A DNA stretch of 45,090 nucleotides from Methylobacterium frigidaeris. Lineage in GTDB: Bacteria > Pseudomonadota > Alphaproteobacteria > Rhizobiales > Beijerinckiaceae. Positions 25,614-34,272 of this stretch are shown in pieces. Position numbers and translations under genes: made by a program. The stretch lies in the NCBI RefSeq assembly GCF_022179185.1, contig NZ_BPQJ01000052.1, positions 1-45,090 on the forward strand. The letters run 5' to 3'. Each line of letters opens with the position of its first letter. Within the stretch, counting starts at the first letter, position 1. The notes below the pieces were generated by a model, which was not told the origin of the DNA, searched no databases, and was given only the letters and a program-made list of their open reading frames with translations.

Positions 25614-26846
25614 ATGACCGGCTTCGACAGGCGAGGATTGCTCCGTGGCGGCGCCGCCGCGTCCGCTTTGGCGCTCGCCGCCCCGGCGCTGCTGCGCAAT
25701 GCGGCCGCGCAAGGCAAGCCGATCCGGATCGGCTTCCCGGTGCCGCTCACCGGCGCCTTCGGGGCCGAGGCGAACGACCAGGTGCGCGCGGCTCAGCTCG
25801 CCATCAAGGCATTCAACGAGGCCGGCGGCTTCGAGGGCCGTCAGGCCGAGCTGCTGGTGCGCGACGACAAGCTCAATCCCGGCGAGGCGGCCACCCGCAC
25901 GCTGGAGCTGATCGAGAAGGACCAGGTCAACTTCCTGGTCGGCGGCTTGTCGGCGGCGGTGACCCTGTCGATCAACAACGTCGCCCGCGAGCGCGGGGTG
26001 ATCTACAACTCGATCACCCAGTCCGACGCGATCAACGAGGCGAAGGATTTTGGCCGTACCACCTTCCACGAGGCGTTGAACCCGCACATGACCGCGGGCG
26101 CCGTCGGCCGCCACGTCTTCCCGAAATTCGGCAAGCGGGTCGCTTTCCTGAGCGCCGACTACGCCTACGGCCACGAGATGATGCGGGGCTTCAAGCGCGC
26201 CGGCGAGGCCTCCGGCATCCAGGTCGTCGCCGATATCCGCCACCCGATCGGCGCCTCGGATTATTCCGCCTTCCTGCCCCGCATCGCCGCGCTCAAGCCC
26301 GACGTGCTGTGCCTGTGCAATTTCGGCCGTGACCAGGTCGTGTCGATCCAGCAGGCGACGGAGTTCGGGCTCAAGCGCACCACCAAGCTCGTCGCGCCGG
26401 TCCTGCTCTTCACATCGCGCAAGGCCGGCGGCGAGGCCTTCGACGGGGTGATCGGCGGCACCTCCTATTACTGGCGCCTGGAGGACACGGTGCCGACCGC
26501 CAAGGCGTTCAACGACCGCTTCCGCGCCGCCTATAACGGGGCCGTGCCCTCCGATTACGGTGCGCTCGGCTATGCCGGCGTTCGCTCGGTACTGGAGGCG
26601 GTGAAGGCGGCGAAGTCGGTCGAGACCGACAAGGTCGTCGCGGCGATGGAGGGGCTGAAGGCCGATTTCTACAAGGGGCCGCAGAGCTTCCGGAAATGCG
26701 ATCACCAGTCGATCCAGTCGGTGCTGGTCGTCGAGTCGAAGTCGAAGGACATGAAGACACCGGACGACGTCTTCACCATCGTCGGCACCGAGGGACCCGA
26801 CGAGCGGTTCCTGCGCAGCTGCGACGAGCTCGGGCACAAGGCGTGA
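25614..26846 (+). CDS. livK: Branched-chain amino acid-type ABC binding protein (LivK-like), Tat-exported
   Basis: Periplasmic binding protein of the Leu/Ile/Val type (Peripla_BP_6), 410 residues. A twin-arginine signal is visible: DRRGLLRGG at 5-13, hydrophobic stretch, then NAAAQGK. The mature part starts IRIGFPVPLTGAFG, and contains GGLSAAVTLSINNVA and ADYAYGHEMMRGF, standard for the family. ATG at 25614 is preceded by GAGAGGGA. It heads a complete livKHMGF set and follows the hydroxylase after 189 bp. Many LivK-like proteins bind aromatic acids, amides or urea rather than amino acids; the neighbouring hydroxylase suggests such a ligand, but this is inference. Confidence 0.88.
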   Translation: MTGFDRRGLLRGGAAASALALAAPALLRNAAAQGKPIRIGFPVPLTGAFGAEANDQVRAAQLAIKAFNEAGGFEGRQAELLVRDDKLNPGEAATRTLELIEKDQVNFLVGGLSAAVTLSINNVARERGVIYNSITQSDAINEAKDFGRTTFHEALNPHMTAGAVGRHVFPKFGKRVAFLSADYAYGHEMMRGFKRAGEASGIQVVADIRHPIGASDYSAFLPRIAALKPDVLCLCNFGRDQVVSIQQATEFGLKRTTKLVAPVLLFTSRKAGGEAFDGVIGGTSYYWRLEDTVPTAKAFNDRFRAAYNGAVPSDYGALGYAGVRSVLEAVKAAKSVETDKVVAAMEGLKADFYKGPQSFRKCDHQSIQSVLVVESKSKDMKTPDDVFTIVGTEGPDERFLRSCDELGHKA

Positions 26847-26871
26847 GGCGCGATCGAGCGGGAGCGCAGCC

Positions 26872-27771
26872 ATGAGCGAACTCACCCTGGGCGGCTTCCC
26901 GCTCGATCTCCTGGCCCTGCAGGTCGTCACAGGGGTCGCCCTCGGGGCGATCTACGTGCTGGTCGGGATCGGATTGTCGCTGATCTTCGGTCTGATGAAC
27001 GTGGTCAACTTCGCCCACGGCGCCTTCTTCATGATGGGCGCCTATGTCGGCGTGTTCCTGTACGGCTATACCGGCAGCTTCTGGCTCAGCCTGGTCGCCG
27101 CACCCCTGGCGATGGGGCTGCTCGGCCTCGCGGTCGAGCGGGTGCTGGTCCGCCCGCTCTACGGGCGGGGGATCGACGATCCGCTGCTCCTCACCTTCGG
27201 CCTGTCCTACGTGATGATCGAGGCGGTCCGCATCGCCTTCGGGCTCACCGGCCTGCCCTTCGGTGCGCCGCCGGAGCTGCGCGGCGCCGTCGATCTCGGC
27301 ATCGGCTACTTCCCGCTCTACCGGCTGTTCCTGATCGTGTTCGCGGGAATCGTGGTCGGCGCCCTGTGGCTGTTCATCGAGCGCACCTCGTTCGGGCTCG
27401 TCATCCGGGCCGGAGCCCGCGATCCGCAGATCGTGCAGGTGCTCGGCATCCGCATCTCGCGGGTCTGGCTCGCGATCTTCGGCCTCGGCTGCGCGCTCGC
27501 GGGCCTCGCCGGCATCCTGGCCGCGCCGCTCCAGGGCGTGACCCCCGAGATGGGGATCCCGGTCCTGGCGGAAGCCTTCGTGGTGACGGTGGTGGGCGGC
27601 ATGGGCTCGCTCGCCGGCGCGGTGCTCGCGGGGCTGATCGTCGGCATCGTCGTCGCCATGACCTCGCTCATCGCCCCCGACATGACCAAGATGGCGATCT
27701 TCGCTCTGATGGCCCTGGTGCTGCTGGTGCGGCCCCGCGGCCTCCTCGGACGGGCGGGGGCGCTCGGATGA
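26872..27771 (+). CDS. livH: Liv-type ABC permease LivH-like
   Basis: Inner-membrane permease, 299 residues, about eight hydrophobic segments. Family landmarks are ALGAIYVLVGIGLSLIFGLM (23-42), VNFAHGAFFMMGAY (44-57) and the EAA-like loop DPQIVQVLGIRISRVWLAIFG. C-terminus RPRGLLGRAG is typical of the Liv permeases. ATG at 26872 is preceded by GGAGCG. It overlaps livM by 4 bp (ATGA), so the permease pair is co-translated. Confidence 0.92.
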   Translation: MSELTLGGFPLDLLALQVVTGVALGAIYVLVGIGLSLIFGLMNVVNFAHGAFFMMGAYVGVFLYGYTGSFWLSLVAAPLAMGLLGLAVERVLVRPLYGRGIDDPLLLTFGLSYVMIEAVRIAFGLTGLPFGAPPELRGAVDLGIGYFPLYRLFLIVFAGIVVGALWLFIERTSFGLVIRAGARDPQIVQVLGIRISRVWLAIFGLGCALAGLAGILAAPLQGVTPEMGIPVLAEAFVVTVVGGMGSLAGAVLAGLIVGIVVAMTSLIAPDMTKMAIFALMALVLLVRPRGLLGRAGALG

Positions 27772-28802
27772 GTGCGCAGACCACCACCCCGGTCGGCGCC
27801 GCCGCGTCCCCCGCCGCGTCCCCTGCCGCGCGCCCGGGGGCGGGCCGGACCGGGCGCTGGCTGGCGCTCGCCTCCCGCCACCGGGTCGCCCTGACGCTCG
27901 CCTTCCTGGTCGTCTTCCCGTGGATCGCCCCCTACCAGGCGCTCGCCGCCAACATCCTGGTGCTCGGGCTCTACGCCCTCGGGTTCAACCTTCTGTTCGG
28001 CTACACGGGCCTCCTGTCCTTCGGCCACGCCGCGTTCCTCGGCGGCGGCGCCTATGGAAGCGGCATCGCCATCGTCCATTACGGGCTGCACCCGGTGCTG
28101 GCCCTCGTCGCCGGCACCCTGCTCGCCACCCTGATCGCGGTGGCGATGGGCGCGCTCGCGATCCGCACCCGCGGCATCTACTTCGCGATGACGACGCTCG
28201 CCCTGTCGATGTGCGTCTACTACGCCTTCTACCAGGCGGAGTCCTTCACCGGCGGCGAGAACGGGTTGCGCGGCATCAACGTGCCGAGCCTGTCGCTCCC
28301 CGGTTTCCGCCTCGATCTGCTCAATCCCACCGTGAAGTACTACGCCGTTCTGGCGGTGGTGGGGCTGGCCGTGTGGCTGTTCTCGCGCCTCCTGTCCTCG
28401 CCCTTCGGCGCCGCCCTCGAGGCGATCCGCGAGAACGAGAACCGGGCCCAGGCCTGCGGCTACGACGTGCGCCGGATGAAGCTCGTCGCCTTCGTGATCT
28501 CCGGCGCCCTGTGCGGGCTCGCCGGGGCCCTGCAGGCGATCCATCTCTCGATCGTGCCGATCGAGACCATGCATTACTCCACCTCCGGCCAGGCGGTGAT
28601 GATGGCCTTGCTCGGCGGGATGGGAACGTTCTTCGGGCCCTTCGTCGGTGCGGCGACCTTCTCGCTGCTCCAGGACGGGCTCACCACGCTCACCAGCCAT
28701 TGGCAGCTCTTCGTCGGCGCGATCTTCATCGCCTTCGTGCTGTTCCTGCCGCTCGGCATCTGGGGCGAGGTGCTGGCGCGCCTCAGGAGGGCGGGATGGT
28801 GA
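27768..28802 (+). CDS. livM: Liv-type ABC permease LivM-like
   Basis: Second permease subunit, 344 residues. After an Ala/Pro-rich cytoplasmic start (residues 1-28) come about eight to ten membrane segments; landmarks are ALGFNLLFGYTGLLSFGHAA (64-83), IRTRGIYFAMTTLALS and the ATPase-contact loop AIRENENRAQACGYDVRRMKL. A repeated CCGCGTCCC/GCCGCG tract at 27800-27830 encodes the Ala/Pro-rich start. It overlaps livH (4 bp) and livG (7 bp). Confidence 0.92.
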   Translation: MSAQTTTPVGAAASPAASPAARPGAGRTGRWLALASRHRVALTLAFLVVFPWIAPYQALAANILVLGLYALGFNLLFGYTGLLSFGHAAFLGGGAYGSGIAIVHYGLHPVLALVAGTLLATLIAVAMGALAIRTRGIYFAMTTLALSMCVYYAFYQAESFTGGENGLRGINVPSLSLPGFRLDLLNPTVKYYAVLAVVGLAVWLFSRLLSSPFGAALEAIRENENRAQACGYDVRRMKLVAFVISGALCGLAGALQAIHLSIVPIETMHYSTSGQAVMMALLGGMGTFFGPFVGAATFSLLQDGLTTLTSHWQLFVGAIFIAFVLFLPLGIWGEVLARLRRAGW

Positions 28803-29578
28803 GCGGCATTCCGGTCCCCCGGGCGCCCGTTGCCGCCCCGCCGATCCTCTCCGCGCAGGGACTCGGCAAGGCTTTTGGCAAGTTCCGTGCCCTGTCGGGC
28901 GTCACGGTCGATTTCCCGGAGGGCGGCATCACGGCGATCATCGGCCCGAACGGGGCCGGCAAGTCGACCTTCTTCAACCTGATCTCCGGCGCTGTCCCGC
29001 CGAGCGAGGGCCGGGTGCTGTTCCGGGGCCGCGACATCACGGGCCTCCCGCCGCACCGTTTCGCCCGGATGGGCATCGCCAAGTCGTTCCAGATCACCAA
29101 CGTCTTCCCGCATCTCACGGTGCGCGAGAACGTCCGCGTGGCGGCCCAGGCGCGGAATGTCCGCGTCCCGCTGTTTCGCGACCGCTCGGCCTTTCCCGAA
29201 CTGACCGAGCGGGCCGAGGCCCTGCTCGGTGCGGTGGGCCTCGGCCATCGCCTGGACCGGCTCGCCCGCGAGCTCGCCCATGGCGAGCAGCGGGCGCTCG
29301 AGATCGCGGTGGCGCTCGCCGCCGAGCCGAGCCTGCTCCTCCTCGACGAGCCGACCGCCGGCATGAGCCCGGAGGAGACCCGGGCGATGATGGACCTCGT
29401 CCAGCGCCTCGCCGAGACCTGCACGCTGATCCTCGTGGAGCACAAGATGAAGCTCGTCATGGGCCTGTGCCGTCGGCTCGTCGTCCTGCACCAGGGCCAG
29501 CTCCTGGCCGAGGGCACGCCCGACGACATCCGGGCGCATCCGGAGGTGCGCCGCGTCTATCTGGGCAAGAGCGCGTGA
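28796..29578 (+). CDS. livG: Liv-type ABC ATPase LivG-like
   Basis: ATP-binding subunit, 260 residues. Walker A is GPNGAGKS, followed by the LivG hallmarks GIAKSFQITNVFPHLTVREN. The usual LSGG signature reads LAHGEQRALEIAVAL, as is common in the LivG branch, and Walker B is LLLLDEPTAGMSPEE. The start ATG at 28796 lies within the end of livM and has CAGGAGGG upstream. It overlaps livF by 4 bp (GTGA). Confidence 0.93.
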   Translation: MVSGIPVPRAPVAAPPILSAQGLGKAFGKFRALSGVTVDFPEGGITAIIGPNGAGKSTFFNLISGAVPPSEGRVLFRGRDITGLPPHRFARMGIAKSFQITNVFPHLTVRENVRVAAQARNVRVPLFRDRSAFPELTERAEALLGAVGLGHRLDRLARELAHGEQRALEIAVALAAEPSLLLLDEPTAGMSPEETRAMMDLVQRLAETCTLILVEHKMKLVMGLCRRLVVLHQGQLLAEGTPDDIRAHPEVRRVYLGKSA

Positions 29579-30315
29579 GCGCGGTCGTGCAGCAAGGGCG
29601 CACCGCGCCGCTCCTCGCGGTCGAGGATCTCCAGGCCTGGTACGGCCACTCCCACGTCCTCCAGGGCCTCTCGATCCTGGTGCAGCCCGGCGAGATCGTC
29701 ACGCTCGCCGGCCGCAACGGCGCCGGCAAGACGACGACCCTGAAGGCGATCATGGGGCTGGTGGCCCGGCGCGCCGGCCGCGTGAGCTTCGCGGGCGAGG
29801 ACATCCTGCCCTTGCCCCCCGATTCGCGCTTCCATCGCGGCCTCGCCTACGTGCCCGAGGAGCGGCGCATCGTGCCGGGCCTGACCGTGGAGGAGAACCT
29901 GCGCCTCGGCATCCTGGCCTCGCGCCATCAGCGGGAGGAGGCGCGCCGGATCGAGGCGATCGCCGAGACCTTTCCACGCCTCAAGCAGCGCCTGAAGCAG
30001 GAGGCGATCACGATGTCGGGCGGCGAGCAGCAGATGCTCGCCATCGCCCGCGCCCTCATGGCGGAGCCCACGATGGTGCTCCTCGACGAGCCGTCCGAGG
30101 GCATCATGCCGGTCCTGGTCGAGGAGATGTTCGAGCAGTTCGTCGCGATGAAGCGCTCCGGCACCACGATCCTCCTGGTCGAGCAGAACGTCGAACTGGC
30201 GCTGGAGGTCTCGGACCGCGTCTACATCGTCGATGGCGGCGCGGTGGTGCACCACGCACCGGCGGCGGAGCTGCGGGCGGATCCGGAGATTCAGGCGCGC
30301 TACTGCGCGGTGTGA
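29575..30315 (+). CDS. livF: Liv-type ABC ATPase LivF-like
   Basis: Second ATPase subunit, 246 residues. Walker A is GRNGAGKT, signature MSGGEQQMLAIARAL, Walker B VLLDEPSEGIMP, and the LivF block GLAYVPEERRIVPGLTVEENL is present. It starts at GTG 29575, overlapping the livG stop. It is the last gene of the hydroxylase-transporter group; what follows is decayed DNA. Confidence 0.93.
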   Translation: MSAVVQQGRTAPLLAVEDLQAWYGHSHVLQGLSILVQPGEIVTLAGRNGAGKTTTLKAIMGLVARRAGRVSFAGEDILPLPPDSRFHRGLAYVPEERRIVPGLTVEENLRLGILASRHQREEARRIEAIAETFPRLKQRLKQEAITMSGGEQQMLAIARALMAEPTMVLLDEPSEGIMPVLVEEMFEQFVAMKRSGTTILLVEQNVELALEVSDRVYIVDGGAVVHHAPAAELRADPEIQARYCAV

Positions 30316-30400
30316 GGGAGCCGGTCCGAGCTCTGGCTTTCGACCTCGCACCACCTCTCCATCTCGCCTCTGTCCCGGGCCCGGAGGGCACGACGAGCGC

Positions 30401-30831
30401 GACGGCACCCGCTTCCTCGACGCCGCCTCGGGTGACACCCGCCGGGGCGCTTCCACCTTGGGCACCTTCAACCCGCTCCGTCCCAACGGCGACTGCGTCA
30501 CGCGCGCCGGCTACACGAGTTGCGTCAACCTCCTCCATCTCAGGCCGTCCCTCACGGTGCGCCCGGTCCCGGGTCTCGCGGTCAGCGCTGCGCTGGGGCT
30601 GCAATGGCGCCAGACCACGCCGACGCGACCTGCGTGCAGCCGAGCAACCCGGTGCCGGGCGCGGGCGGCTGTGGAGCGGCGCCTGCGGGAACGCTGCGGG
30701 CGGACGACATCGTCGCCCCCGGCCTGACCGGCGCGGTCGAGGCGGTGCGATTCGCCGCCGGCGATACGATCCGCGAGGGCGGGGGCAAGGACGGCACCGA
30801 TCTCGGCGACGAGCTGCCCACCGCGTGGTGA
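30401..30831 (+). pseudogene. Alginate-export-type outer membrane porin, C-terminal remnant
   Basis: Remnant of an outer-membrane beta-barrel protein of the alginate-export family. One frame (from 30401) reads DGTRFLDAASGDTRRG, TLGTFNPLRPNGD, LHLRPSLTVRPVPGLAVSAA and LGLQWRQTT, the strand-turn pattern of that family. At about 30610-30620 the similarity jumps to another frame, which reads VQPSNPVPGAGG, LTGAVEAVRFAAGDTIR and GGKDGT and ends TAW at the stop 30829-30831. The N-terminal two thirds are missing. A frameshift plus truncation make this non-functional. Family assignment is from memory of these conserved C-terminal strings. Confidence 0.6.
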
Positions 30832-30858
30832 GCCACCCCTTCCCGGAACGGAAAACCC

Positions 30859-31472
30859 TTGCGCCCCTCCCTCGCCCAGATCCTGAGCTTCGTCGGCGGC
30901 GACGTCGCGCGGTCGGCGCCGCGACGGTGCACGGCGCCACAGGCGCCTGGGCGAGGCTCCTGGCGCTGCCGGTGTTCTACGTCGCGGTCCGCCTGATCCG
31001 GCTCGTCGGCCGCCGCCTGGAAGAGGCCGGCCGGTCCTGCGCCGGCGCGCTCCCCGCCCAATGCGCCTTCCTGGCCCTCGGATCGTCGCTCGCCATCGCG
31101 CTCGGGCCCTTCGCGGATGCCGATCGTCCGGCGGCGCTCCTCACCGGCGCGGTGCTGGTCGTCGCGATGGCGGTGCAGAACGCGGCGCACCGGGCGCATC
31201 TGCCCGAGGCGCCGCCCTCGACCGTGATGACCGGCATCACGACGTAGATCATGATCGGCCTCGCCGACCTCGTGCGCGACGTACCGGCCGGGCACGAGGG
31301 CCGGCGCCGGATCGCCTGCATGAGCGCGGCTGTGGCGGCCTTCGCCCTCGGCTGCGGACTGGCGGCCCCGCTCTACGACCTCGTCGGTCTCGCCGCCGTG
31401 GCTTCGAGCCGCTCGGTGGCTCCCCACAGCATGCCTTTGCGTCCCGATTTCTCACTCTTCAGCGCTGAGTGA
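30859..31472 (+). pseudogene. DUF1275 (YoaK-family) membrane protein, broken
   Basis: Decayed member of the DUF1275/YoaK family of small membrane proteins of unknown function. A TTG at 30859 begins LRPSLAQILSFVGGDV, the usual N-terminal helix; an internal deletion with frame change then leads to VHGATGAWARLLALPVFYVA and VAMAVQNAAHRAHL. The family block TGNTTQ is here TGITT followed by TAG (31245-31247), where one base change from CAG would explain the stop. The frame continues IMIGLADLVRD and RRRIACMSAAVAAFALGCG, and diverges after LVGLAAV. At least one deletion and one nonsense change are visible. Confidence 0.65.
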
Positions 31473-31612
31473 TAAAAATCTCCGCAATATTAACAACTTT
31501 TACCGACAGCACACCGAAAAATTTGACATAACATCTGCCTGCTACTGCCGCCTCCACTCTCGCTTTGTCATCGGTATCATAAGGTTGTCAATATGATAAT
31601 AATCCCTAATAT

Positions 31613-31933
31613 TTAGTCTATGTCAAAATTAAGTTTTTTCTTCTCCACGACTTCACGGCCGCTCGGCGAAACAAAGCCTAAATTGACCTCATAGTGGCCC
31701 TTTTTATCAAAAATAAAATTCAATATTTCTCTTCCTGCTCCTCCAATGCTGGTCTTCGACGATGGGATCTTGTATTCTTTTTTCAGACTGACGCCGTTTG
31801 GCAAAGGCGAGACTGGCTCCCACGCAAATCCACTGCCGCCTCCACCACGTAATTCGACAGCTACATTTTGGCCGACATGCGCCGATGCGTTCGTGCTCTC
31901 GGATATCGGACGCAATAGCCGTTTTCTAGGCAT
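31613..31933 (-). CDS. Chagasin-like cysteine protease inhibitor (I42 family)
   Basis: Small protein, 106 residues, resembling the chagasin family (inhibitor family I42) that blocks papain-like proteases with three loops. Loop 1, canonically NPTTGYxW, appears as GGGGSGFAW (30-38). Loop 2, canonically GxGG, appears as GGAGRE (64-69). The third loop position has SPSGREV (89-95) and lacks the canonical RPW/RPF, so the match is partial. Alternating short strands between them fit an immunoglobulin-like fold. I chose the ATG at 31933 because AAGGAG lies 7 bases before it; a TTG at 31951 also opens the frame. No signal peptide. It lies 22 bp after a papain-like protease gene on the same strand, which strongly supports the inhibitor reading. 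Confidence 0.7.
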   Translation of the reverse strand: MPRKRLLRPISESTNASAHVGQNVAVELRGGGGSGFAWEPVSPLPNGVSLKKEYKIPSSKTSIGGAGREILNFIFDKKGHYEVNLGFVSPSGREVVEKKKLNFDID

Positions 31934-31955
31934 GGACAGACTCCTTCTCAAGAGA

Positions 31956-32831
31956 CTATGCTACCTGATTGTTTGCAGGTGGTAAATTCGCCGGTACCAG
32001 AACGAGGTCTGCGTCGTAAAACGCGAATTTTTCGTCGATGCCACACTCATTGTATTTTATTTTAAAAAATCCATTTTCACCCCAGTCGGTATCCCAGCTA
32101 TTCTTCACAATCCAGTATTTGTCGTCGTCATTGTAGCCGATAATGCAGACGGCGTGATGCCCTTTGAGGGATCCCGTCATGTGACTATATATTCCGCCAC
32201 CATAGTTCCGGAAATCGTCGTAGATTTCCATCGAAGCGACGACAGGACCTTTCGCCGCGATGATCCGTTTCCGTGTCTCTTCGCCTTTGATGACGGAATA
32301 TGATCTCACTTTTAAATATGGTGACAATGCCTGTTTAGGGCAATTTTGGTTTCCGGGTTTATAGGGGAAATCTTTTTCCAATCCGATGCCTTTCCGGGCG
32401 TGTTTAAGTGCTTTTTCGTTGTGCCAGCCCTTGTCGCAACAGTTAGTGCATCCGCATGAAAACAGGTGAGCTTCGGAGAGATCAATTTCCAAATTTGGAT
32501 CGTTTTGCAAAATTCTTACTCTTGCCTCCAGCATCGCACACACCGCAAACGCTACGCATGAGCCGCACGCCCCTTGATACTTGATGCCGGTAACATAATT
32601 TCCATTGTTGTCACGCCAGTCCACTTTGCGCGGTGGCGGCGACAGGCTGGCCATCTGAGGCTCTGTCGTGCGCGCCAGCTTCGTCTCTTCTTCGACGGCA
32701 GTAAGGGCATTTTGAAGGCCCATGAACGCCATCGTTCCGCTTTTCAGCACGGCAGCGGAAATACGGTTGTCCTTGGCGATCCACTCACCTCCCAGAACAT
32801 CTATGACCTTTTGGACGTGACTGGCTTCCAT
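31956..32831 (-). CDS. Papain-like cysteine protease (C1A family)
   Basis: Cysteine protease with a complete papain catalytic set: Gln86 and Cys92 in YQGACGSCVAFA, His226 in GHHAVCIIGY and Asn244 in IVKNSWDTDWGENGF. The mature domain starts near VDWRDNNG (about residue 70). The 65 residues before it are shorter than a normal I29 propeptide and no signal peptide is visible, so it may act inside the cell or leave by another route. Length is 291 residues. The ATG at 32831 has TAGGAG nine bases upstream. The DNA is clearly AT-richer than the flanks, pointing to transfer. A chagasin-like inhibitor is encoded 22 bp downstream in the same direction; both sides are flanked by broken genes. Confidence 0.88.
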   Translation of the reverse strand: MEASHVQKVIDVLGGEWIAKDNRISAAVLKSGTMAFMGLQNALTAVEEETKLARTTEPQMASLSPPPRKVDWRDNNGNYVTGIKYQGACGSCVAFAVCAMLEARVRILQNDPNLEIDLSEAHLFSCGCTNCCDKGWHNEKALKHARKGIGLEKDFPYKPGNQNCPKQALSPYLKVRSYSVIKGEETRKRIIAAKGPVVASMEIYDDFRNYGGGIYSHMTGSLKGHHAVCIIGYNDDDKYWIVKNSWDTDWGENGFFKIKYNECGIDEKFAFYDADLVLVPANLPPANNQVA

Positions 32832-33518
32832 CTACAACGCTCCTACCAAAAATGCAGAATGGCACAGGGCTGCATCTTGGTTATTCCTCGACGACACAAT
32901 AGCCGGGAAATCATCCTCTTTCCGTGGAGGAATTTCCGCAACTCTAATTATCAGATTGCACCTTAGATCAAAATGCACCGGATCCCGTCAAGCCGTTTCT
33001 TTGTGATCCGCTATGTAGTCAGCCGAGTTAATAATTTTCCAATATAAATTAATATTCAAACATCAAAAATATATTTCTAAAATATCGTATTAATACATGT
33101 AAGATTCTTGGGAGTGAATGCACGCTGCGAATATTTATATATTGAGATTATATATCGTGGTTATTCGACAGAAAAACTTGGCGGAGCGCAGTGGTAAAAC
33201 GCCGAAATGTCTTCCAGACCGCTGACAGGAGCCGGACGGGCTTCCTCGCGGTCGGGACCCGGACCCAGCCAAGTCCGTTGTGCGGGATACCGATCTCCAA
33301 CCGTTTGCCATTCAGGTCCAGGTAATTACAATCTCTAATTGAGGATACTCCATCGCGGGAATGGCGAAGACCACGACGGAGGATGGCCGGAGGACCTCGG
33401 TCGCCGCCGAGTGGAGGAGGGACGGTGCCAATCGCTGCGCTCCGCGGGGCGCATCCGGTCGCTCACCCGGAGGGACGGCGGCGCACGCGCGATACTGCGG
33501 TGACCGCAAGGAGCCGCG
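32832..33518. other. AT-rich gap upstream of the protease gene
   Basis: A 690-bp stretch without a convincing gene. The middle (about 33000-33160) is very AT-rich, with several TATA-like tracts, and contrasts sharply with the GC-rich genome; from about 33200 the composition returns to normal. Part may be the promoter of the minus-strand protease gene. The rest looks like scarred, non-coding DNA. I see no tRNA, transposase remnant or clear terminal repeats. Confidence 0.4.
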
Positions 33519-34196
33519 ATGATTTATGCCGCCATGTCTTGCACCGTCGAAAACCTTGCACCGTCGAAAACGAAGCGTCGATCCTGCGGGAGTGGCTGGC
33601 TTTCCACCGCGCCGTCGGCTTCGCAAAGATCATCCGCATCGACAAGGGCGGCACGGACGAGACGACCGACATCGTCGATTAGCTTCGCGACAGGGATCGC
33701 ATCGCCCGGCCCGAGACGGCCGCCCCAAACGGATCGCTACGACGATACCATCAGGTCATGCGCGAGAGACGTCGAGTGGATCGCCTTCATCGATGCGGAC
33801 GAGTTCCTCTAACCGGTCAACGGCAACGAGGTCCGGCACACGAGAGCGCGCGTCGGAGAGGTCGGAGCGATAGCCGTTCAACTGACGTATCCACGGATCG
33901 ACCGGGCATAGCGCGCATCCCGATGGCTGATCATCGATAACGTCACACGCCGTGCCCGGGAGGATTTCCTGTGCGACAGGCAGGTCAAGTCAATCGTGAA
34001 TCCTGAAAAGGCAGGCAGGGCCAGGACGTCCCATCTCTTCGAGGTGACGGACGGCATCGAACCGGAACGATCTTCGAGGTGCATGGCTTCAACGGGATCG
34101 AATCGCGTCCGCATAGACATCCAAGCCGCCCATGCGCTTGTCCATGCGGTACGATCCCGGGATGAACGCCTGATGGTCCGTTGCGCCTGCTCCTGA
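33519..34196 (+). pseudogene. Glycosyltransferase family 2-like gene, multiply broken
   Basis: Remnant of a glycosyltransferase of the Glyco_tranf_2_4 type. It keeps a good start (AAGGAG five bases before ATG 33519, MIYAAMSCTVEN). A 17-bp tandem duplication then throws the frame; the correct sequence continues EASILREWLAFHRAVGFAKI and DETTDIVD, where a TAG (33680-33682) interrupts. Later the frame shifts again to CARDVEWIAFIDADEFL, the metal-binding DxD region, followed at once by TAA (33810-33812). Further on, LCDRQVKSIVNPEKAGRART and HLFEVTDG are readable (about 33970-34065). Several independent lesions show the gene is long dead. Confidence 0.75.
33538..33571. repeat. 17-bp tandem duplication causing a frameshift
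   Basis: CTTGCACCGTCGAAAAC occurs twice in a row (33538-33554 and 33555-33571). Removing one copy restores the glycosyltransferase frame (SCTVENEASILREW), so this duplication is a disabling mutation seen directly in the sequence. Confidence 0.9.
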
Positions 34197-34272
34197 TGGC
34201 GATGGGCCGGCCGCGACCGGACGGGTTTCCCCGTCCGGTCGCACGATCGCGCTCGCGTCCGCCGGTCCGCGC

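Noticed and set aside
27366..27767. Upstream extension of livM into livH
   Set aside because: The ATGA overlap at 27768 gives a normal LivM N-terminus; the extension is the shadow of livH in another frame.
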